This document shows, piece by piece, positions 11,073 through 21,887 of a DNA stretch of 64,000 nt (position 1 is its first letter; each line of letters begins with the position of its first letter). Made by a program: the position numbers and the translations under genes. The stretch is from Scenedesmus sp. ARA3 (taxonomy: Eukaryota > Chlorophyta > Chlorophyceae > Sphaeropleales > Scenedesmaceae). The DNA lies in NCBI GenBank assembly GCA_004335835.1, contig RWJK01001859.1, positions 36,205 to 100,204 of the forward strand, in the 5' to 3' direction. The notes beneath the pieces were generated by a model, which was not told where the DNA came from, searched no databases, and saw nothing but the letters and a program-made list of their open reading frames with translations.

Positions 11073-12610
11073 ATGGGGAAGGCAACTGTCAAAAGCAGTC
11101 AACAGCACCCAGCAACAGCTGACGCTTGCCGGCTTGCGGCCATCGATCTCAGCAGCCAAAGAAGCGAGTATATCTTTCAACTCCCATCGGGGCTGCGCCG
11201 ACTCGGCCTGAGCTTGCTGCTAGACGAACGAGATGAGCCAGCACTCCACCTCCTGTGCAACGTTCTCTTCACCACAGTGCCCGCAGCTGTGCTCCTGCAC
11301 GCATTTAGAGTCCAATCGCACTGGATTGGTCTAGCCTACTTCGTTGTCAACTACGTGCTGTTCCTCCAGCGCTTCCTGCTGACGCTGCACTACACTGAGC
11401 ACAGGAAGCTGTTCAAACCAAGTAGGTGCAGAAACTGGTGGTGCCCATAATCTGCAGAACTGGCAGGTCTTCCATCAGCATGGTTGGGGCGTTCTGTGTT
11501 GTTGTTTCAGCATGCAGCAACAGCAGCTTGGTAGGGCATGCACCATGCTGCTGCATCAGTGCAACCACCGCCAGCTGGCAGGCTGCAGTTGTGCACACCA
11601 CCTGCACTCAATGGAGGCCCCAGCTGCTGGGGTTTGATGCCTGGAATCAAGCTGCCAGCATAACATGCGTCATCACATGAGCAGCAGCAGCATCAGGCAA
11701 TCACGCACTCCTTGTTGGGCCGATGCACACCTGAGCATTCATGTGCCGCTGCAGACAGGGGCCTCATGCAGCCCCTGCTACTCCCACTTCACACACCAAC
11801 CAGCCATGCAGCAGTGACAGCGCATACCTCACAAATCGTTCACCCTCTTACCCGCCTGCCGCCAACAGCAACTTGGTCCCAACGCTCAAACCCACCACAC
11901 CTGTTTGGATTGACAGCTTTGACCATGTTTGACAATGACTTTTCTCCTGCAGGCTGCGGCTGGCGCAATCACCTGGCGCCCTACCTGCTGTCGCCGCTGT
12001 TTGACCTCATGTTTGACCCTTTTCCTGCAGACTGCGGCTGGCTCAATCACCTGGCGCCCTACCTGCTGTCGCCGCTATTTGGCGTGCCAGCTGGTGCGTA
12101 CCGGCTGCACCATGTGGTGATGCACCATGTGGAGGACAACGCATGGGGCTGGGACCTGTCCTCCACTGAGGGCTTCCGGCGGGACAGCCTGGCCGGCTTT
12201 GTCTTGTGAGTGCACCAAATAACAGCACTGAGCAGCACTAAGAGTAGCAGTGCAGCAATAGCTAGAAAAGTGCTGTGTTCTGTGAATGAAGCACAGCAGC
12301 ACTGAGTGGGCGCAACAGCTTTTAGTGCAGCTGCACCACGCGGTCATGTGCCGCGTTCAGGACAATGCTTGGGGCTGGGACCTGTCATCCACTGAAGGCT
12401 TCCGGCGGGACAGCCTGGCTGGCTTTGTCTTGTGAGCAAACTTTATGCTAAGCAGCAGCAGGTGCAGCAGCGCAACAGCCAGCACGGAGCTGCGGCTTGT
12501 GGGTGGCTGCTTGTGCTGAGGCATGCACGACACAGCAGCAGCAGGTGCAGCAGCACAGGCCGCACTCAACCCCCTGTCTTGCCTTCTGTGCTGCCCCCTG
12601 ATGATTTCTC

Positions 12611-12660
<50 letters not shown>

Positions 12661-13327
12661 AGCTACTGGCTGCGCTTCCTGCTGGTGAGCGGCATTGAGC
12701 TGCCGCTGTATGCGCTGCGCCGCAGCCGCCACAGCCACGCAGCCACAGCAGCAGCAGCCATGGCTGGCGGCTGGCTGCTCACAGCTGTGCTGTGGCAGCG
12801 CTGTGCTGTTGCCACTTTCTACACGCTGCTGCTGCCGTACCTGGTGTCATCTTTCGCGCTAATGTTTGGCAACTGGTGAGCGGCGAGCGGCCTCAGCTCA
12901 GCAACAGCAGCAGTGCTTCAGCTTGCTGAGTGCTTGTGTAGTGGTTAACCACAGATGCATGTGTTGCTTCCGTACTCGTGGCTGCTGACTTTGCCTGCTG
13001 TGGTTCATGACGGATGCATGGTTCCATGTTTGTGCCATATGCTGCTTTACCTCCCAAGCTTGTAACAACAAGCACCACCTGAGACGCAACCATAGCAACC
13101 CACGGCTGCCTCAATGCTGCTGCTGCTGCTGCGTGCAGGAGCCAGCACATCTTTGTTGACATGGATGCGCCCTGCCACAACTACAGCCTCACCTACGACT
13201 GCCCGACTGCAGCTGCTGCTGCTGCTGCTTGCAGCAGCCAGCACATCTTTGTTGACCCAGATGCGCCGCGTGACGACTACAAGCTCACCTACAACTGCCT
13301 GGCCTGCCCCGACAACCCCAAGACCTG

Positions 13328-13367
<40 letters not shown>

Positions 13368-13983
13368 GCAGGAGCCAGCACATATTTGTGGACCCTGATG
13401 CGCCTCGTGACGACTACAAGCTCACCTACAACTGCCTGGCCTGCCCCGACAACCCTAAGACCTACAATGACGGCTACCACATCATCCACCACGCCAACAG
13501 CAGGCTGCACTGGAGCGAGATGCCTGCTGCATTCGTGCAGCAGCTGGAGCTGCATGATGCCAAGGACGGTGAGTTTGGCCTTTTTGAATCGTATATATGT
13601 TAGCTTTGTTTGCCCCAACCTTGTCATGACGCTAGTTGGCCAGCAACGCGCACAGATGCAAGTGTACAAGTTTCAGCGGATGCTGAATATAAGGTACAAG
13701 GATGCTGTAGTGCTGTCAATCAAACTGCCACTGACCTGCTGCCACCTGTCTGCCCCGCCTGCCAACCTGCTGCTGCTCAACTGCCGTGCTCACAACCGCA
13801 GCGCTGGCGTTCAAGGGCATAGGGTTCTTTGATGTTGGCCTTGCAGTGTTCACTGGCCGCCTGGGCTGGCTGGCTGACCGCATTGTGCCTTGCGGGCCCA
13901 AGCAGGCAGCGCGCAGCAGGCAGGAGTGGGTGCAGCTGCTGCAGCACCGGCTGCAGCCTGTCACTCGCGTGAAGGTGGCATAA
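11073..13983 (+). CDS. Membrane fatty-acid desaturase/hydroxylase-like protein
   Basis: Five exons, 11073-11421, 12031-12205, 12663-12875, 13372-13568 and 13802-13983, join in phases 1, 2, 2 and 1 to give 371 residues. Three histidine boxes are in the expected order: HYTEH (106-110), HHVVMHH (143-149) and GYHIIHH (280-286). They alternate with hydrophobic segments, as in di-iron membrane desaturases (PF00487). Exon 1 holds a hydrophobic pair, including IGLAYFVVNYVLFL. Exon 3 holds two to three more, starting YWLRFLLVSGIELPLYA. The protein should sit in the ER or plastid envelope and act on an acyl or lipid substrate; the exact substrate cannot be told. Exon boundaries were chosen by phase closure and because the chosen copies are the full-length ones among several partial exon duplicates. 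The start ATG at 11073 opens MGKATVKSSQQ. Confidence 0.87.
11952..12012 (+). repeat. Acceptor-side shadow of desaturase exon 2
   Basis: CTGCAG followed by a copy of the exon 2 start (encoding CGWRNHLAPYLLSPLF) lies about 80 bp upstream of the real exon at 12031. It lacks the rest of the exon, including its histidine box. Confidence 0.88.
12331..12425 (+). repeat. Donor-side shadow of desaturase exon 2
   Basis: A copy of the exon 2 3' half, ending at a GTGAGC donor. Its histidine box is degraded: it reads LHHAVMCRVQDN where the real exon has LHHVVMHHVEDN. The second half, GWDLSSTEGFRRDSLAGFV, is unchanged. An acceptor-like CAG precedes it, but its phase does not fit exon 1. Confidence 0.88.
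13139..13326 (+). repeat. Two acceptor-side shadows of desaturase exon 4
   Basis: Two partial copies of the exon 4 start (SQHIFVD...) at about 13139-13210 and 13238-13326. They precede the full exon at 13372. The first is diverged (DMDAPCHNYSLTYDC); the second is nearly identical but stops with TGA after DNPKT. Both follow CTG tracts with CAG acceptors. Confidence 0.88.
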
Positions 13984-14040
13984 TAGGGCGGGGCTAATGG
14001 TTGAGGGATTATGACGCTTTGGTGATCACAAATACAAAGC

Positions 14041-14086
14041 GCTTCAGGCCGGCTGCAGCCTGTCATTTGCGGGAAGGTGGCGTAAT
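14041..14086 (+). repeat. Copy of the desaturase C-terminal coding end
   Basis: CGGCTGCAGCCTGTCATTTG and the following bases repeat the last codons of the desaturase, including a TAA, about 100 bp past its stop. This is a tandem copy in the presumed 3' UTR. Confidence 0.7.
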
Positions 14087-14223
14087 CCTTCTACACCCAG
14101 TGGGTGGGGCTTGTAAGGGTTGACGACGCTTGTGTGGCTGCCCAATGAGCCTGGCATCGGCTGGGAAGTGGGCTTTGTTTAATTCTTGTATCATCCAAGG
14201 ATTGAGGTTGTTACTTGGAGGTG

Positions 14224-14228
14224 TGTAA
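14224..14228 (+). terminator. TGTAA candidate polyadenylation signal
   Basis: TGTAA, the usual green-algal polyadenylation motif, lies about 240 bp past the desaturase stop. Position only; cleavage is not shown. Confidence 0.3.
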
Positions 14229-14229
14229 C

Positions 14230-14709
14230 TTGGTGGTGTTCGGACATTCAACACTGCAACCGTGGCAACGAGCAGACGGGCTTTGGACGCAGCCGTCCGG
14301 CTGAGTCCTGACCATGCATATTGTCATTTAAACAAATTTGTTTATTGGTAAGATGACTGCAAATGCCTACATGGTGCAGGCCAGGATGAAGTGGGATGCT
14401 GAACGCACGGTAAATTTCCGTAAGATTCTGCTGCCGTTCTTTAACCCTGGACCGGCCGTGAACCAGGCTTGGGAGCCTTAAATGTGACATTACTCCTACA
14501 TTTTAGTCTGTATGTAAGATTAGCTCGAAAAGTTGCACCAAACATATGTTGTCTGTTGGCGTCATTCCAAGTGACGGTGAAGTGAGGCGACAACCAAGCA
14601 GCGGAATGCAAGTGCACCACCCGCAAAGCGTAGGTACCGCCTGGAAGCATTCAGATCAAACACTGAATGTTCAAAGCTTCGTTTTAGGCGATACTAAGTT
14701 GACACCGAG
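14230..14709 (+). promoter_or_regulatory. Upstream region of the fasciclin gene
   Basis: An interval free of CAG tracts, with higher CpG, ending at the ATG of the fasciclin gene. It probably holds its promoter and 5' leader. No element was identified. Confidence 0.4.
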
Positions 14710-15138
14710 ATGAAGAGCACCGTTATCCTCGTCTTGTGCGTGGCTGCCGTAGTGGCGCTGGCCGCGCCGACACAGGTAGCCATATCATTTTATGCTTGAA
14801 GATTATCGTAACGAAATGTGTTTGGTACGCTCGAACGGCTGTAGCTGACAGTGCCCAACAGTGTCAGCAACAGCAGCATGCCCAGACAGTGCTTCATTGC
14901 CCTGAGAGCAAAACCTGGGTGCAGGGAATGACCGTTTAAGTCTCTGATATCGACTCCCTGCTGTGTGGCCAGTCCCGGCATCAGCACTTATGTTCATTGT
15001 CACCAGGCCATTCAAAGATTGCCAGCAGCAGCAGGTGCAGTGCGCTGCACCTTCACCATGCATGCAATTCCAGTTAACATGCATGGCACAACCAAACAAC
15101 CAAACAGTTTCACTCTTGTCTGTTAGCAGTGTTACACC

Positions 15139-15233
<95 letters not shown>

Positions 15234-15781
15234 AGGCGCAGAGTTCAGACGTCTTCTCCTGGATGGACAGGAATGCCAAAGGCTTCAAGTCCCTGGTCAA
15301 CCTGCTGGGCATCACCCGCGCCAGGCTGCCAGCAAAGACGAAAGGCACACTGCTGGTGCCCACAGACAAGGTGAGAGAACTGTCAGGCCCTAATCAGGCC
15401 TGGCCTTGTTTAGGGTTGAGCTAGACCAGCAGCAGCAGCAGCAGTAGCAGCAGCAGCAGCAATCAGAATGCCAAAGGCTTCAAGTCCCTGGTCAACCTGC
15501 TGGGCATCAACCGCGCCAGGCTGCCAGCAAAGACAAAAGGCACACTGCTGGTGCCCTCAGACAAGGTGAGAAAACTGTCAGGCCCCTTGTCAGGCCTGTC
15601 CTTGTTCAGGATTGAGGTAGACCAGCAGCAGCAGCAGCAGCAGCAGCAGGCTGCCAGCCAAGGCAAAGGCACGCTGCTGGTGACCTCTGACAAGGTGAGG
15701 CAGCAGCAGGGTGAGCCAGTGGCACAGTGCATGTGTCTTGCAGGGAATAGCAACTCCGAATTGCTGGCAGCCGCAGCAGCA

Positions 15782-15824
<43 letters not shown>

Positions 15825-16264
15825 CCTGGGTTCCAGCAGGCTCGTCCGCTTATGATGTGTAGGACTTGAGGCAGCGGCAGGCAGCGCGCGCAGCACACAG
15901 CTGCATGCACCTCCTTGATGCGGCCAATGCACTGTTCAAGTGGAGAGGAGTGTGCTGGCAAACAGGCTATTGATGGTCAACACATACTTGATCTTGCCGG
16001 TGCATCTGCTCTGCTGCAGGCGCTCAATGAGTTTGTGAAGCAGATGAGCATGAGCGGCAAGGAGTTCATGTCTCGCAAGCAGCTGGTGGACCTGGTGGTC
16101 AGCTACCACTTCATCCCAGGTAAGCCGCCCGGACTTTATGTCCAGCACAGTTAAAGGCCAGCACATCTCCTGAAACAGCCATAGGTAGCCGTGTTCATCC
16201 ATGCAGCCTAGGTCACAGCAGCTGGTGGACCTGGTGGTCAGCTACCACTTCATCCCAGGTGGGG

Positions 16265-16325
<61 letters not shown>

Positions 16326-16375
16326 NNNNNNNNNNNNNNNNNNNNNNNNNNNNNNNNNNNNNNNNNNNNNNNNNN

Positions 16376-16435
<60 letters not shown>

Positions 16436-18863
16436 TTTAGGACACATTAGTCAGTGATATGTTGTAGGTGTGGCCTGGTGGTCAGCTACCACTTCATGCC
16501 AGGTGGGGCAGGCAGCAGCAGTGTGGCTTCCAGGTTTGTCTGTTGCAATCTGAACTGCTGTGACTGCCACCGAATCCAGTGGACGCCATGCTGCCTGCAT
16601 CCTGCCACGGCTGGCCAGCCACAGCTGCCTCTGGCCCAGTGAAGCTTAGAATTGGTCTGCTACTGACCCTGCGCTGCTCTGCTGTCCCCACCCTACCTGC
16701 ACCTTCATCACCTGCACCTGACTTCATGAAATCAGGCTACCATTGGTCTGCTCCTGACCCTGCGCTGCTCTGCACCTGCGCATGCTCGTTACATGCACAT
16801 GTACTGCTGCTATCAGGCTACCAGGCCAAGTCCATTGAAGATGTGCCCGGCAACCCTACGCTGGCAGATACTGCAGACTTCAACTATGTGCTGCTACCAG
16901 CTACCTAGCTGCCTGTTGCCTGCATCCTGCCATGGCTGGCTAGCCACAGCTGCCCAGTGAAAGTTACACCTCTCTGCTCCTGACCCTGCGCTGCTGTGCA
17001 CCTGCGCATGCTCATCACATGCACATGTACTGCTGCTATCAGGCTACCAAGCCAAGTCCATCGAAGATGTGCCTGGCAACCCCACCCTGGCAGTTACTGC
17101 TGACTTCAACTACGTGCGCCACTCATCTTGGTGCATTTCTCGAATGGCTGCCAAGTGTGGCACTGATTTCTCTGCTGCCCTGGTGTCCCTCCGCTCTGCT
17201 GCCTTCACCTGCACACACCAGGCTACCAAGCCAAGTCCATTGATGACGTGCCAGGCAACCCCACCCTGGCAGTCACAGCAGATTTCAACTATGTGCTGCG
17301 CTTCTACAAAGGCAGCGGGCGCGTGTGGGTCAAGGACGTGCAGGGCAACGATGTGACAATCAAGCAGAAGCCGATCCAGTTTGGCCAGCTCAGCGTGATT
17401 CCGATTGACCGGGTGCTCATGTCTGGCGGCTACTTCTTCAACGGCCTGGTGAGGGGGCGGGGATGCGGAGTTGGCATAAAATGTGGCAGTCTTGTGCACA
17501 CTATACACACTGGCAAAACCCAGAATATCAACAAACACAAGCTAAAATTGCTTGATCACTTTCCGGTTGACAGCTGCCTGTTGCGGTCTGCGTCCTTTCA
17601 GCAAAGCCAGGTAAAACAGGTGCCGTATTACTGAACGGCGGCTGCTACCACCGCCACTACTGCTGCTGCTGCTGCTGCTGCTGCAGGATGCGCTGAAGCA
17701 GTACCCGCAGTGGTCCGAGGCGTTCCAGCTGGCAGAGCAGGCCGGCTGGCCAGTTAGCAGCGACAAGTCAGACATCACCATGTTTGTGCCAAGTGAGTTG
17801 CTATTGCAACTTTTCAAACCTGCACGGCCACCCTTGTGGTGTGTTTGCCCAGCAACGGCCGTTGCTCGCTTGACTGACGCTTCGCTGCTGCTGCAACAGT
17901 GCGAGCAGCAGAACGCGCTTGGAGAGCACCATAACCAGAAGCGCCAGCACACAACTCAACTCTTTGCTGCACTGTCCTGCATCAAAACATGCGTCCCGCA
18001 CACACATTTGCGCTGCTATCACAACACTGTCTGCCTGCAGACAATGGTGTGATCTCTGCTGTGCCAAGGCTGCCTGGGTCGGCCTGAGCAAGGCGCAGCA
18101 GCTGCTGCTGCTGCTGCTGTACCACTTTGTGCACTGATCACCGCATGCTACCCACGTATGTATGCTGTTGCCTCACTGCCTGCAGACAACGGTGTGGTGT
18201 CTGCTTGCGCCAAGGCTGTCTGGGCGAACCTCAGCAAGGCGAAGCAGAAGCAGCAGCTGCTGCTGTACCACTTGCGCACTGATCACCGCATGCTACCCAC
18301 ATATGTATGCTGTTGCCGCACTGCCTGCAGACAACGGTGTGGTGTCTGCTGGTGCCAAGGCAGCCTGGGAGGGTCTGAGCAAGGCGCAGCAGAAGCAGCA
18401 GCTGCTGTACCACTTTGTGAAGCCAGCAATGAGTGTGCCTCAGCAGCTGAAGAGCGGCAGGCTGCCTACCCTGCTGCAAGGGCATGACCTGAAGGTGGCC
18501 ATCACCCCAGCACAGTGAGTGCGGTGTAGAGTCGACCATGGGAGGGAGTTTGACTATGAATTTTCTTCTTGAATGGATTTTGAGTTGGAGTGAGAATGGG
18601 CCCGGGACGCAGGGTTGACCTGCTGTGTTTAGCAGAAGGCGCAGTGCTGAGCAACCGCAGCCGTCACCTCTGTGGCTGTTGCGGTACGGCAGTATGCATT
18701 GACACAGCATTGTGCGCTGCTATGGCAAGGTGACAGTTGAGTGTGCTGCTGCTGTTGTCTGCAGCCGCTGTGATCTGATGCCAGATGTGTGCCTGTCGCA
18801 GCACAGCCGCCCCCACGGCAACGATACTGCCTGCTGCTATGCTGCTTGAAACCTGGTGTGCTG

Positions 18864-18903
<40 letters not shown>

Positions 18904-19410
18904 GCCCTGCAGGGCCAAGGATGGCGTGCCAAAGGTGACAGTCACCCCGGAGGTTGGCGGCTCGGTGTCAGTCGAGATCTTCAACATCTTCGCTGGCAGG
19001 GTGAGCCGCTGGTACCTTGAATTGCAGCCTGACTAGATCATCTGATGTTTGACCGGCGGTTGACCTGAGTGTTGACTGGCAACTGATGCATGTCACGATA
19101 GTGTTTGCACTGCTTGTTGCGGCCCGGTGTCAGTCAAGATCTTCAACATCTTCGCTGGCAGGGTGAGAAGGCTGGCAGATTGACTGGCAGGCAGGCTGAC
19201 AGTTGTCTGGCAGTCGGCTGGCAGATTATGCATGTCACGTTGGTGTTGGCGCTGCCGTGCATTGCTGTCCATGCGACCTGCACCCATTGCAGGCGGGCAA
19301 GACAGCACTCGCATGCAGCGCAAGAACCGCTGGGAGCCGTCAAGGCACCCAGTGAAATACAAGGCGTGCTGCACTGCTTTACTGTGTGGGTGCTGACTGT
19401 TGCACACCTC

Positions 19411-19455
<45 letters not shown>

Positions 19456-19754
19456 CTATCCTGCAAGGTGTCAACGGACCTCTGCAGGCCAAGCTCCCCG
19501 GCGGCATCACAACAGAAGCAGCACCAAAAGCCAGCGGGCGCCGCTCACTGCTGTACCGGGGCGGCGGCGGCCGCTACAGCGGCTCTGGTTACAACCAGGC
19601 TACTGCAAACTCGATTGCTGCAACAAACACGGCAGCGGCCATCGATGCAGCTGCAAGCGGTTATGTGCCAGCTCGTGCTGCGACTGCTTATGGTTCATAT
19701 CAGGCGGAGGCGGCGGCACAGTATGGCAACCATTGCTACAACTGCTACTGGTGA
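14710..19754 (+). CDS. Secreted fasciclin (FAS1) domain protein
   Basis: Eight exons, 14710-14775, 15236-15370, 16020-16119, 17222-17448, 17687-17792, 18331-18514, 18913-19000 and 19455-19754, close in phase and give 401 residues. Exon 1 is a signal peptide by itself (MKSTVILVLCVAAVVALAAP). Residues 23-176 form one FAS1 unit: KGTLLVPTDKALNEFVKQ, then LVDLVVSYHFIPG and the closing strand VIPIDRVLMSGG. Residues 177-about 300 form a second, weaker unit: ITMFVPNNGVVSAGAKAAWE, then QQLLYHFVKPAM and GGSVSVEIFNIFAG. The tail is G/R, then A/Y-rich, ending in NHCYNCYW. FAS1 proteins are cell-surface or matrix adhesion proteins, and secretion to the cell wall is likely. Exons 2, 3 and 7 are followed, and exons 4 and 6 preceded, by partial copies. 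Intron 3 contains an assembly gap. Confidence 0.9.
15140..15235 (+). repeat. (CTG)~31 tract ending in the exon 2 acceptor
   Basis: About 31 uninterrupted CTG units run directly into the CAG acceptor of fasciclin exon 2. There is no other pyrimidine tract, so the microsatellite appears to be the 3' splice-site tract. Confidence 0.9.
15465..15694 (+). repeat. Two donor-side shadows of fasciclin exon 2
   Basis: A long copy (about 15468-15564, encoding NAKGFKSLVNLLGINRARLP and onward to DK plus GTGAG) and a shorter one (about 15647-15691, ending SDK plus GTGAGG). Both retain the donor and lie downstream of the full exon. Confidence 0.9.
16271..16435 (+). repeat. Long (CAG)n tract with unresolved length
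   Basis: Pure CAG repeat on both sides of 50 N bases within intron 3 of the fasciclin gene. The true length is not known. Confidence 0.95.
16326..16375. other. Assembly gap of 50 N
   Basis: Fifty undetermined bases inside a CAG tract. The round number suggests a placeholder rather than a measured length. Confidence 0.98.
16819..17125 (+). repeat. Two acceptor-side shadows of fasciclin exon 4
   Basis: Copies of the exon 4 start, GYQAKSIEDVPGNPTLA with TADFNYV, at about 16819-16893 and 17040-17118. Both follow ATCAG acceptors and precede the full exon at 17222. Confidence 0.9.
18041..18275 (+). repeat. Two acceptor-side shadows of fasciclin exon 6
   Basis: Copies of the exon 6 start (DNGVVSA...) at about 18041-18130 and 18185-18272, each after CTGCAG. 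Small indels break their frames; the intact copy starts at 18331. Confidence 0.88.
19119..19166 (+). repeat. Donor-side shadow of fasciclin exon 7
   Basis: Repeats the exon 7 end (SVKIFNIFAGR plus GTGAG) about 165 bp downstream of the original. Confidence 0.85.
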
Positions 19755-20081
19755 AACATTGAATCACAACTGCTGCTTGTGACTTGAGTTGCTGGATATG
19801 CCTAAGGAGCCTTGTACAGCCTGTGTTTGGCCGTCTAAATGCACGACAGCATTAGTCATGCCTCTGCAGAAAGGTGCAATGCGACCGCAGGATCTGGGCG
19901 CAAGGTGCATGATGCACATGATGAAAATGCATGCCAACTGCTTGATTGCTTTGTGTAGCGTGGGTCTTGATGTCTGCTTTGTGTACAGCGTGTTGGGTGT
20001 TTGTGCCTTCAACTCTTCCACCCTCGTTTTTGTGGATGCGCTGCCGGCTGTTGCACTGATGGCGCTGTTAGTGGCGTTGTT

Positions 20082-20086
20082 TGTAA
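20082..20086 (+). terminator. TGTAA candidate polyadenylation signal
   Basis: A TGTAA motif about 330 bp past the fasciclin stop. Weak evidence by itself. Confidence 0.25.
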
Positions 20087-21109
20087 CAGATCTACAGTGA
20101 CATGTGATCCTGATGAGCTGTGTCAATATGATCATTACGTCTGTTAGCTGCGCAGCAGCCTGGCAGCAGCAGGAGGACACAGCAGGCTTGACAAAAAGCA
20201 AGTACAAAGTAAAAGCAAGTACCAAGTCTGACAGCAGCATGGTTGTGTTGGCTGGCTTTTGAGCACTGCTACCCACTAGCCTCATGGGTTGGTCGACAAT
20301 CGGACTGTACAGTTACAGAGCCAGCCATATGTGCCAGGCACGCACGATCGCTTCACATAAAGAGACGTTTCCAGGAGATGCAGGCTACACTGCAACGCCC
20401 CTTCAAACTTATTTGTTAGCGTCCTCACCACAGCTGTGCTGCCCGGCTCACTACAATGGGTACCAGTAGCATCAGCTGCCAGTTCTGACAATCTTGCAGC
20501 CACCCGTTGAAATCAACATCAACCTGTGCCTCTTCACAGCAACTTGCACTGCGGCCGCGCAACTGCCAAGCTGCCGGGCTGCAACTGCAGCAAGCACTGC
20601 AGCACAGGCCTGGGAACTGACAACCACCTGCCAATTCAATACTGCCACAGCAGCGCTTCGCCACAAACATATGATACAACAGCACTGAGTGCCATCAGAT
20701 ACATCCAGGTTGATTTATGCCTGCAACATAGCCGAGAAGGGCCAACCAACGGCATGCGATGCCAACAAACAACAACCGGGCTACCCAGAACGCAAATGCA
20801 CAATGCTCAGTGTGCAGCGGTCTTTTTGGAGAGCCCTCCCTGACTGTGGCAGCGCACACCACCAAATGCTTTATTCAATGTGCCCTAAGCCATGAACAGT
20901 ACTAGCACGCGGACCACCCAACAGCAGGCTGTGCCACCGAAGCACACAATACTTCACTGTGCATCTCCACTTCACAAGAATCTAAGGACTCAAGCCAGGA
21001 GCCATGAAGCGACCGTGACGGAATGCAACACACCCCACCTGCAGGCTCAGCTGGCAGACGCCTTCTGCCAAAGCCTCTACACAGCAATGCAAGCTGGCCC
21101 GCCACGCGC

Positions 21110-21272
21110 ATGAGGGGCGTTGCCAGGTCCTGCAAACGGCCACACCATGCCTGCCTGTTTGCGGCAAACTGCCAACGCTCTGTACATGGCAGCAATGCCA
21201 GGCTGGCCGTGGCTCACCATTCCTGCAGGGCACTTGGGGCCTGGGGCCGTGGTCTCCACCACGCCCCCAACA
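21110..21272 (-). repeat. Copy of the LEA-like last exon beyond its stop
   Basis: On the minus strand VVETTAPGPKCPAGMVSHGQ is repeated about 90 bp after the stop that ends the first copy. It is a tandem copy of the terminal exon end. Confidence 0.8.
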
Positions 21273-21289
21273 GCAACTGCCAAAGCTCT

Positions 21290-21840
21290 CTACATTGCAG
21301 CAATGCCAGGCTGGCCATGGCCCACCATTCCTGCAGGGCACTTGGGCCCTGGTGCGGTGGTCTCCACCACACGCGTCTCAGGCGCTCCCAGCAACTCCCT
21401 GCCGCCTGAGGGCAGAGCAGTCTCGCCAGTGTACCTGCAGGATGCAGTTAGTCAGGCAGCAGCAGCAGCAGGCAGTGCGGTGCAGTACTAGTGAGTGAGG
21501 AGGTTAGCACAGGGGGACCCAGCATCTCCCTGCCGCCTGAGGGCAGTGCAGCCTCACCGGTGTACCTGCAAAAATTCAAGCATACAGGCAGTAGCAGCAG
21601 CAAGCGGTGCAATCAGTGAAGATGGGACGCATGTTTATGGAGCACCCAGTATCTCCTTGCCACCTGAGGGCAGTGCATGCCTCGCCAGTGAACCTGCAAG
21701 ATTTCAAGCATACAGGCAGCAGCAAGTAGTGCGTCTCAGTGAAGGTGGGACGGGTGTTTATGGAGCACCCAGCATCTCCCTGCCGCCTGAGGGCAGTGCA
21801 TGCCACCTTGCCTGTGAACCTGCAGGATTCAGTGAAGCCA

Positions 21841-21887
<47 letters not shown>

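Larger units (their letters stand above)
16207..16505 (+). repeat. Two donor-side shadows of fasciclin exon 3
   Basis: Copies of the exon 3 end, QLVDLVVSYHFIPGG and LVVSYHFMPGG, at about 16207-16260 and 16468-16503, separated by a long CAG tract with the assembly gap. Each is followed by the donor-derived GTGGGG. Confidence 0.88.
19755..21289. other. Convergent 3' interval, no supported gene
   Basis: This lies between the stops of the fasciclin gene (+) and the LEA-like gene (-). TGTAA on the plus strand at 20082-20086 is a candidate polyadenylation signal for the fasciclin gene. TGTAAC on the minus strand near 20315 could serve the LEA-like gene. No coding exon is convincing. A copy of the LEA-like terminal exon's end occupies about 21110-21272. 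Confidence 0.45.

Noticed and set aside
14803..15369. Frames made of runs of one residue (poly-C, poly-L, poly-S, poly-A)
   Set aside because: Trinucleotide repeats are open in all frames. These here and elsewhere (for example 12523-12879, 16201-16450) are artefacts of CAG/CTG tracts.
19105..19782. 225-codon plus-strand frame
   Set aside because: Runs across a fasciclin intron and the wrong frame of its last exon. The correct frame is fixed by the phase-0 junction at 19455.
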